Shown here piece after piece: positions 1-4,716 of a stretch of 10,074 bases of DNA. The position numbers were made by a program, and so were the translations under genes. Under the pieces are notes generated by a model. It was not told where the DNA came from. It did no database searches and saw nothing but the letters and a program-made list of their open reading frames with translations. Position 1 is the first letter of the stretch. Every line of letters starts with the position of its first letter. This stretch comes from an uncultured Bacilli bacterium (GTDB taxonomy: Bacteria; Bacillota_I; Bacilli_A; RFN20; CAG-288), in NCBI GenBank assembly GCA_934700375.1, contig CAKUXT010000064.1, forward strand, positions 1-10,074. Reading direction: 5' to 3'.

Positions 1-1476
1 TCTTTAAGAAGTGCGCTCAACACACAGATATCCACATTCTCGCTTGCTGAGATCAACAGATTCTCAACTGCCAGCCTTGTCACCCGTGCGACAAACGACG
101 TTCAGCAGGTTCAGTTTGCAATCCTTCTCTCCTTCCGTATGTTCTTCCAGGCACCGATCACTGCTATCTGGGCAATTTTGAAAATCAATGCCGTATCCTG
201 GCAATTGATGCTTCCGACAATCATCGGTGTATGTCTTCTCATCTTCGGCATGTTCCTGCTTCTTGTCTTTGTCATGCCGAAGTTCAAAGTCATGCAGAAA
301 CTTATCGATAAACTCAACGGAATCACAAGAGAGAACCTCTCTGGCATCCGTGTCGTCCACGCCTATAACGCAGAAGAATATCAGGAAGACAAGTTTGCAG
401 CCGCCAATAGAAACCTGACTAAGACACAGCTTTTCACCGGCAATGCCATGTCTGTCATGATGCCGTATATCACCATCATCATGAATGGCATTTCCATTGC
501 AGTCTATTGGATCGGTGCAACACTGATCAATCAGCCTACGGAGACTTTGACCTATTCTCAGCTTCTCTCCTTTATGATGCTCTCCACACAGATCGTCATG
601 GCATTCATGATGTTATTGATGATGTTCTATATGCTTCCTAGAGCCAGCGTCTGTGCTAAACGTATTCAGGAAGTCTTGGACACCAAGTCTTCCGTTCTTG
701 ATCCGGAAACAGAAAAAGAAAGAACAGAAAAAGGAACCATCACTTTCAAGGATGTTTCCTTCGCTTATCCAGGAGCTGACAATGATGTTGTCGAGCATAT
801 CTCCTTCTCTGCCAAACAAGGCGAAACTGTCGCCTTTATCGGTGCGACAGGAAGCGGAAAGACAACGATTGTCAATCTTGCAGACCGTCTCTATGACGTC
901 AAATCCGGTGAAGTCTTAGTCGATGGCGTCAATGTCAAAGACTTAAAGCAGAGCACACTTCACTCTCTGATCTCCTATGTCCCGCAGAAAGGTCTCCTTT
1001 TCAAGGGAACAGTGAGAAGCAATATCGCTTTCGGAAACACTTCGCTCTCCATGGATGAAGTGAAGAAAGCCGCTAAGATTGCAGAAGCAGATTCCTTCAT
1101 CAATGAAATGGATCAGGGATATGATGCTTCTATCGCTCAGGGCGGAAGCAATGTCTCCGGCGGTCAAAGACAGAGACTTTGCATCGCCCGTGCTGTTGCC
1201 ATGAATCCGGAATTCATCATCTTTGACGATTCTTTCTCCGCTTTGGACTTCAAGACAGATAGAAAAGTCAGAGATAATCTCAAAGAGAATGAAAAAGATG
1301 TCACAAAGCTCATCGTCGCTCAGCGAATCGGTACCATCATGGATGCCGACCACATCGTCGTTCTTAACGAAGGAAGGATGGTCGGATACGGAACGCATGA
1401 AGAACTATTGAAAAACTGTGACACCTATCGTGAAATCGCCCTTTCACAGTTATCAAAGGAGGAACTCGGCTTATGA
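1..1476 (+). CDS. ABC exporter half-transporter, degenerate-site subunit (5' end outside window)
   Basis: The reading frame is open from base 1, so the start and first transmembrane helices lie to the left; 491 residues are visible. It is a type IV (ABCB/LmrC-like) exporter half: a membrane domain with hydrophobic segments near bases 130-190, 205-280, 445-530 and 560-640, then an ATPase domain. Walker A GATGSGKTT is at 841-867, the signature VSGGQ at 1153-1167, and Walker B IIFDD at 1216-1230. The residue after the Walker B Asp, normally the catalytic Glu, is Asp. The switch His is replaced by Gln (AQRIGTI, codon 1321-1323). Known heterodimeric exporters such as LmrCD, BmrCD and TM287/288 have one subunit with this kind of altered ATP site. 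The stop overlaps the next gene's start in ATGA, so the two are probably translationally coupled. Substrate is unknown; drugs, lipids or peptides are all possible. Confidence 0.93.
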   Translation, partial: SLRSALNTQISTFSLAEINRFSTASLVTRATNDVQQVQFAILLSFRMFFQAPITAIWAILKINAVSWQLMLPTIIGVCLLIFGMFLLLVFVMPKFKVMQKLIDKLNGITRENLSGIRVVHAYNAEEYQEDKFAAANRNLTKTQLFTGNAMSVMMPYITIIMNGISIAVYWIGATLINQPTETLTYSQLLSFMMLSTQIVMAFMMLLMMFYMLPRASVCAKRIQEVLDTKSSVLDPETEKERTEKGTITFKDVSFAYPGADNDVVEHISFSAKQGETVAFIGATGSGKTTIVNLADRLYDVKSGEVLVDGVNVKDLKQSTLHSLISYVPQKGLLFKGTVRSNIAFGNTSLSMDEVKKAAKIAEADSFINEMDQGYDASIAQGGSNVSGGQRQRLCIARAVAMNPEFIIFDDSFSALDFKTDRKVRDNLKENEKDVTKLIVAQRIGTIMDADHIVVLNEGRMVGYGTHEELLKNCDTYREIALSQLSKEELGL

Positions 1477-3323
1477 AAAAAATGGTCGATAAAAGAGAAC
1501 AGATCAAAACAGAAGATCTGAAGCTCACCTTAGCCAACATCTCCGCTTCAATGAAAAAGTATCTCCCTTTGCTCATCATCGCAATGATCCTGCTGATCGG
1601 TTCTGTCATCATCTCTGTCCTTGCTCCTGATCAGCTGAAGAAACTGACGGATATCATCAACCAGGGTGCAGCCAATAAAAACATCAATATGAATGATGTG
1701 ACGAAGTTCGGACTGATCCTCGTTTCCATGTATGTCATCTCTGCCATCTGCACCTTTGTCTCTGGTCTTACGATGAATATCGTCTCCATGCGTTACACAG
1801 AACAGCTGAGAAAACAGATCATCGCCAAGATCAACAGAGTACCGCTTCGCTACTTCGATTCCAGCAGCACCGGCGATGTCATGTCAAGACTTACCAACGA
1901 TGTCGATCAGATCGGTCAGTCCATGCAGCAGTCTGTTTCTACCCTCTTCCAATCCCTCTTCATGATTGTCGGTGTCTTGATCGCTATGTTCATCTCCAGC
2001 TGGCAGTTAGCGCTTGTCTGTGTTGCAACATTGCCGCTAATGATGATTGTCATCTTCTTCATCTTGAAGATTGCAGGTCCTTGGTTCATCAAGAGACAGG
2101 ATATGATCGGTGATGTCGAAAGCGTCGTCGAAGAAAACTACAACGGACAGCTCATCATCAAAGTCTTCAACAGCAGCGATAGAATCAATGCCGACTTTGA
2201 AGAACATAACAAGAAATTAGGTTCCACCCTCTTCACCTCCGAAATCTTCGGCGGATTGATGCAGCCTATCATGAACTTCGTCTCCTATCTTGCCTATGCA
2301 GCTGTCTGTCTGACAGGCGGACTATTGATGAACGCTCAGGCTCAAAGCGGAATGGATCCAACAGCCTCTGGCTATATCACAATCGGTACAATTACTGCCT
2401 TCTTGACTTACGTCAACCTCTTCCAGTCACCTCTTACCCAGATTGCACAGGCGATGAACTCGCTTCAGGGTGCAGCCGCTGCCGGAAAACGTGTATTTGA
2501 ATTCTTAGGCGAAAAAGAAATGGAAGACGAAACCCACAAAGAAAGACAATTGCTTGTCGATGGAAAAGAAATCGTCAAAGGTGAAGTCACTTTCGAACAT
2601 GTCAGCTTCGGATATGATGAGACAAGAGAGATTATTCATGATTTCTCAGCCGAGATCAAACCTGGCATGAAGGTCGCCATTGTCGGACCGACAGGTGCCG
2701 GAAAGACAACGATGGTCAACCTTCTCATGCGCTTCTATGATGTCGGAAAAGGAAGTATCAAGATTGATGGCATAGATATCAAATCCATGCCAAGAGAAGA
2801 GATTCATGATCTCTTCGCCATGGTCTTGCAGGATACTTGGGTATTTGACGGAACATTGAAGGAAAACTTAGAGTACAACACCAAAGGACTGACAGAACAG
2901 GATTTCAAAGATGCCATCCATGATGCACACCTTGTCCACTTTGTCCGTTCATTGCCTGGTGGATTAGACTATCTCATCGAAGAAGACAGCTCCATCTCCG
3001 GCGGTCAGAAACAGCTGATCACCATCGCAAGAGCAATGCTGAAGAAAGCTCCTCTTCTGATCCTTGACGAAGCAACAAGCAACGTCGATACCAGAACGGA
3101 AGAGAAGATTCAGGAAGCGATGGATCGACTGACAAAAGGAAAGACTTCCTTTGTCATCGCACACCGCCTTTCCACAATCAAGAACTCCGATATGATCCTT
3201 GTCATGAAAGACGGAAACATCATCGAACACGGAAATCATGATGAGCTGATGAAACAACAAGGATTCTATTATTCACTGTACAATTCACAGTTTGCTCTTA
3301 ACGGAGAAAACACAATCGACTGA
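1473..3323 (+). CDS. ABC exporter half-transporter, catalytically canonical subunit
   Basis: This full-length 616-residue half-transporter pairs with the gene before it. The start ATG at 1473 overlaps the previous stop and is preceded by AAAGGAGG at 1455-1462, inside the upstream gene. A short charged N-terminus leads into a membrane domain with hydrophobic segments near residues 30-52, 80-105, 160-205, 265-290 and 305-330. The ATPase domain has Walker A GPTGAGKTT (405-413), a Q-loop in VLQDTW, signature ISGGQ (508-512), Walker B LLILDE (Asp532, Glu533) and switch His564. All catalytic residues are canonical, unlike its partner. In the expected heterodimer, this subunit's Walker A/B face the partner's VSGGQ and form the hydrolytic site. 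The partner's altered Walker B would face ISGGQ in the degenerate site. A strong terminator 8 bp after the stop ends the operon. The exported substrate cannot be read from the sequence. Confidence 0.95.
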   Translation: MKKMVDKREQIKTEDLKLTLANISASMKKYLPLLIIAMILLIGSVIISVLAPDQLKKLTDIINQGAANKNINMNDVTKFGLILVSMYVISAICTFVSGLTMNIVSMRYTEQLRKQIIAKINRVPLRYFDSSSTGDVMSRLTNDVDQIGQSMQQSVSTLFQSLFMIVGVLIAMFISSWQLALVCVATLPLMMIVIFFILKIAGPWFIKRQDMIGDVESVVEENYNGQLIIKVFNSSDRINADFEEHNKKLGSTLFTSEIFGGLMQPIMNFVSYLAYAAVCLTGGLLMNAQAQSGMDPTASGYITIGTITAFLTYVNLFQSPLTQIAQAMNSLQGAAAAGKRVFEFLGEKEMEDETHKERQLLVDGKEIVKGEVTFEHVSFGYDETREIIHDFSAEIKPGMKVAIVGPTGAGKTTMVNLLMRFYDVGKGSIKIDGIDIKSMPREEIHDLFAMVLQDTWVFDGTLKENLEYNTKGLTEQDFKDAIHDAHLVHFVRSLPGGLDYLIEEDSSISGGQKQLITIARAMLKKAPLLILDEATSNVDTRTEEKIQEAMDRLTKGKTSFVIAHRLSTIKNSDMILVMKDGNIIEHGNHDELMKQQGFYYSLYNSQFALNGENTID

Positions 3324-3330
3324 ATCAACA

Positions 3331-3359
3331 AGCCACAGCAATGTGTTGTGGCTTTTTCT
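3331..3359 (+). terminator. Intrinsic terminator of the ABC exporter operon
   Basis: AGCCACAGCA and TGTTGTGGCT form a 10-bp stem with one G-T pair and a 3-base loop (3331-3353), followed by TTTTTCT. It starts 7 bases after the exporter stop codon, so the next gene needs its own promoter, and one is present. Confidence 0.92.
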
Positions 3360-3372
3360 GTTATCAATATTA

Positions 3373-3401
3373 TTGCACAGTTAGTCATAACTAACTATAA
3401 T
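3373..3401 (+). promoter_or_regulatory. Promoter of the 54-residue membrane protein gene
   Basis: A -35 box TTGCAC (3373-3378) and a perfect -10 TATAAT (3396-3401) are separated by 17 bases. A perfect palindrome fills almost the whole spacer, so a bound repressor would block RNA polymerase. The predicted start near 3408 leaves a leader of only about 14 bases, with the ribosome binding site at its very 5' end. Confidence 0.8.
3380..3395. promoter_or_regulatory. Palindromic operator, probably for the DtxR/MntR-like repressor
   Basis: GTTAGT-CATA-ACTAAC is a perfect 6-bp inverted repeat with a 4-base spacer. It has the same architecture as the site at 4210-4225 in the feo promoter, and both continue with TAT on the right. 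The GTTAG/CTAAC half-sites match those of DtxR/IdeR boxes, but the spacing is wider. Assignment to the neighbouring regulator is inferred from this resemblance and from position. Confidence 0.78.
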
Positions 3402-3421
3402 AGGCACAGGAGGATGGATTC

Positions 3422-3586
3422 ATGCATTATCTCTTTGCCATATTACTCTCCCTCGGTCTTTTCTTTTTTATCAGTTCCATCAAAAACGGACTCTTGAAGA
3501 AAACCAAAAAGAGAAGAACCGGAATCGAGTTCTTCTCTGGAATCGCCTTATCTGCACTCTCCTTATGCTTATTTCATTTTATTTAA
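3422..3586 (+). CDS. Small two-helix membrane protein (54 aa) under a metal-type operator
   Basis: I do not recognise this protein's family. The start ATG at 3422 has AGGAGG at 3408-3413, 8 bases upstream. An ATG at 3414 abuts that site and is less likely. Residues 3-19 are hydrophobic, residues 20-34 form a strongly basic segment (KNGLLKKTKKRR), and residues 37-54 are hydrophobic again. This suggests a hairpin with a cytoplasmic positive loop and both ends outside. There is no signal peptide cleavage site, Cys pair or metal-ligand cluster. Codon choice (ATC, CTC, TCC, AGA, GGA) resembles the neighbouring genes. The promoter with an operator between -35 and -10 suggests co-regulation with feo, so a role in iron or manganese homeostasis is inferred. 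The last 18 bp overlap the end of the convergent repressor gene, and the repressor's terminator hairpin lies within the coding sequence. Confidence 0.68.
   Translation: MHYLFAILLSLGLFFFISSIKNGLLKKTKKRRTGIEFFSGIALSALSLCLFHFI
3506..3538 (-). terminator. Intrinsic terminator of the repressor gene, inside the small convergent gene
   Basis: AGAGAAGAAC (3510-3519) and GTTCTTCTCT (3529-3538) are perfect 10-bp arms around a 9-base loop. Read on the minus strand, the stem is followed by TTTT, GG, TTTT. It begins 31 bases after the repressor stop, a normal distance. On the plus strand no U-tract follows, so it should act in one direction only. Confidence 0.82.
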
Positions 3587-3961
3587 GCGTTTGTGTTCTT
3601 CGTAGACTCTCTTCAAAGCTGAGAAGGTCACATCGCTAAGATCGTGTTCGATCTTGCAGGCGTCTTTATAGGCGGTCTCTTCATCGACGCCAAGGCCGAT
3701 GAAGAAGTGACCGATGACTTCATGTCTCTCATAGATCTTCATTGCGATTTCTTTTCCTTCCGGTGTCAGAATGAGAGCCTGTTTCTTACCGACAGTCACG
3801 TATCCCTTCTCTTCCAACTTCTTCAAAGCAATAGAAACGCTTGCTTTGGAATATCCCATAGAGGATGCGACATCAATGGCACGAACAAGAACCGTTCCAT
3901 CTTTTGAAAGCATCAATATTCTTTCGAGATAGTCTTCTGATGATTCATTGGTTTTGTCCAT
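3569..3961 (-). CDS. DtxR/MntR-family metal-dependent transcriptional repressor
   Basis: This 130-residue protein has an N-terminal winged helix-turn-helix (about 8-70; recognition region SKASVSIALKKLEEKGYV) and a metal-binding dimerisation domain (about 72-126). It lacks the C-terminal SH3-like domain of DtxR, so it has MntR-like length. By position, probable metal ligands are Asp10 and Glu13 (DYLE), His80, Cys102, Glu105 and His106 (CKIEH). Asp10/Glu13 match MntR, while Cys102 replaces the MntR Glu and matches DtxR/IdeR, so metal choice is ambiguous, perhaps Fe(II). The start ATG has AAGGAGG 9 bases upstream. It is divergent from the feo operon and overlaps the small convergent gene by 18 bp at its 3' end. 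I see no GTTAG-type operator at its own promoter. It is the obvious candidate to repress feo and the small gene when metal is plentiful. Confidence 0.92.
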   Translation of the reverse strand: MDKTNESSEDYLERILMLSKDGTVLVRAIDVASSMGYSKASVSIALKKLEEKGYVTVGKKQALILTPEGKEIAMKIYERHEVIGHFFIGLGVDEETAYKDACKIEHDLSDVTFSALKRVYEEHKRLNKMK

Positions 3962-3989
3962 AATGACATTCCTCCTTCACGATGAAATA

Positions 3990-4018
3990 ATTGTAGCATA
4001 AATAGACATATAAAACAA
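3990..4018 (-). promoter_or_regulatory. Promoter of the repressor gene
   Basis: On the minus strand, TTGTTT (4013-4018) and TACAAT (3990-3995) are spaced by 17 bases and sit just upstream of the ribosome binding site near 3971-3977. No copy of the operator palindrome overlaps it, so autoregulation is not suggested. Confidence 0.65.
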
Positions 4019-4079
4019 ACCGAATGAGGCCGATAAATAGAATAAACCGATGAAAAATTCAAATCATTCGGTTCTTTTT
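4018..4079 (+). terminator. Inverted-repeat cluster with a possible plus-strand terminator
   Basis: AACCGAATGA (4018-4027) is a perfect 10-bp inverted match to TCATTCGGTT (4064-4073). A second, closer partner, AACCGATGA (4045-4053), pairs with the same right arm through one bulged base around a 10-base loop. The right arm is followed by CTTTTTATC, so the inner hairpin resembles a plus-strand terminator. The only plus-strand transcript that could reach it is read-through from the small gene, antisense to the repressor. The cluster could instead be a protein-binding site next to the repressor's -35. Confidence 0.45.
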
Positions 4080-4165
4080 ATCTTTATCATATTACAACAT
4101 AAAGACAAAACGATGGAGCGTTTTCATTGCTTTGCAGCTTTATAAAATCAGATAAAATTTTAAAA

Positions 4166-4187
4166 AAAGTTAGTTGACTTTAACTTT
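4166..4187. promoter_or_regulatory. Inverted repeat over the feo -35 box, possible second operator
   Basis: AAAGTTA and TAACTTT are perfect 7-bp arms around GTTGACTT, which contains most of the -35 hexamer. The left arm region reads GTTAGTTGAC, so it shares GTTAG with the main operators, but the right half is TTAAC instead of CTAAC. It may be a weaker repressor site or bind another regulator. Confidence 0.45.
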
Positions 4188-4201
4188 CCAATGTATATAA
4201 T
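4174..4201 (+). promoter_or_regulatory. Promoter of the feo operon
   Basis: The -35 TTGACT (4174-4179) and the perfect -10 TATAAT (4196-4201) are separated by 16 bases. Transcription should start near 4208, at the edge of the operator that follows. An A-rich stretch (4153-4168) upstream could act as an UP element. Confidence 0.85.
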
Positions 4202-4209
4202 ATTTGTCG

Positions 4210-4225
4210 GTTAGCATAGGCTAAC
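4210..4225. promoter_or_regulatory. Operator of the feo operon
   Basis: GTTAGC-ATAG-GCTAAC is a perfect 6-bp inverted repeat with a 4-base spacer, placed directly after the -10 box over the expected transcription start. It matches the architecture of the site at 3380-3395. Repression by the divergently encoded DtxR/MntR-like protein with bound metal is inferred. Confidence 0.82.
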
Positions 4226-4239
4226 TATCAGGAGGACAT

Positions 4240-4461
4240 ATGCCATTATTAATCGCACCAAAAGGGCTTAGCCTCAAAGTTCTGAGAATCACAGCAGATG
4301 ACAAAACCAGAAAGCATCTGGAGACATTAGGTCTCACGAAAGATATGCTTCTTGAGCTTCTTTCGACCGATGCAGGAGCTGCTATCATCAAGGTTCACGA
4401 TTCCAGAATTTCGTTAGACCATCACACTGCTTTATCTATCATGGTCGAACCAATTGCATAA
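4240..4461 (+). CDS. feoA: FeoA-family protein, first of two
   Basis: This 73-residue protein has the size and pattern of FeoA, a small cytoplasmic SH3-like protein that assists the FeoB ferrous-iron transporter. The conserved core is recognisable: a helix with HLETLGLTKDM, a turn with short strands, and a terminal segment SRISLDHHTALSIMV resembling the end of a FeoA domain. It is more divergent than the second copy, since it lacks the usual arginine run and the typical glycine-rich turn. The start ATG has AGGAGG (4230-4235) only 4 bases upstream, a short but workable spacing, and no better start exists. It is the first gene of the operon and lies 16 bases before the next feoA. Tandem FeoA proteins are common in Firmicutes feo operons; the two copies may have different roles. 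Confidence 0.85.
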   Translation: MPLLIAPKGLSLKVLRITADDKTRKHLETLGLTKDMLLELLSTDAGAAIIKVHDSRISLDHHTALSIMVEPIA

Positions 4462-4477
4462 CAAGGAGGATATAGAA

Positions 4478-4696
4478 ATGACGCTTGAAGAAGTCGAAAT
4501 CGGAAAGACTTGCAAAGTCATCAAAGTCAACGGCGAAGGAAGAATCCGTAGAAGACTGTTCGATATGGGTGTCACGGAAGGAACTGAAATATTCGTCAGA
4601 AAAAGAGCTCCTTTAGGTGATCCTATCGAAATCACATTAAGAGGTTATGAGCTCACTTTGAGAAAAGATGAAGCCAACCTTGTCGAAGTCGAATAA
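4478..4696 (+). CDS. feoA: FeoA, ferrous iron transport accessory protein, second copy
   Basis: This 72-residue protein is a typical FeoA: a strand with the GKTCKV segment, the basic helix region RIRRRLFDMGVTEG, then VRKRAPLGDPIEITLRGYELTLRKDEA, which matches the FeoA SH3-like barrel closely. The start at 4478 is chosen because AAGGAGG (4463-4469) lies 8 bases upstream. The frame also contains an upstream TTG at 4454, but that would overlap the first feoA and place the start before the ribosome binding site. FeoA acts in the cytoplasm, where it contacts the FeoB G-domain region and supports Fe(II) uptake. The gap to feoB is 20 bases and there is no terminator, so the genes are co-transcribed. 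Confidence 0.92.
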   Translation: MTLEEVEIGKTCKVIKVNGEGRIRRRLFDMGVTEGTEIFVRKRAPLGDPIEITLRGYELTLRKDEANLVEVE

Positions 4697-4716
4697 TATA
4701 GAAAGGATATATTGAG

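Noticed and set aside
139..141. ATG at 139 as start of the first ABC gene
   Set aside because: The frame is open back to base 1 and encodes the conserved transporter segment LVTRATNDVQQ, so the gene begins outside the window.
943..1398. Long open frame on the minus strand opposite the first ABC gene
   Set aside because: It lies opposite conserved ATPase motifs, has no ribosome binding site or promoter, and its protein has no recognisable pattern. It is a shadow frame.
3638..3655. Perfect hairpin AAGATCG-TGTT-CGATCTT in the repressor gene
   Set aside because: No U-tract follows on either strand, and the bases encode the metal-binding region KIEHDLS, so it is probably a chance result of coding. 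It was considered as a plus-strand terminator for the small gene.
4078..4110. AT-rich inverted repeat TTTATCTTTAT / ATAAAGACAAA
   Set aside because: It has one mismatch, very low GC and an 11-base loop in an AT-rich intergenic stretch. It is too weak to call as a terminator or operator.
4454..4477. TTG start for the second feoA, 24 bases upstream
   Set aside because: It would overlap the first feoA and place the start before the AAGGAGG at 4463-4469. ATG 4478 has proper spacing and matches the FeoA family start.
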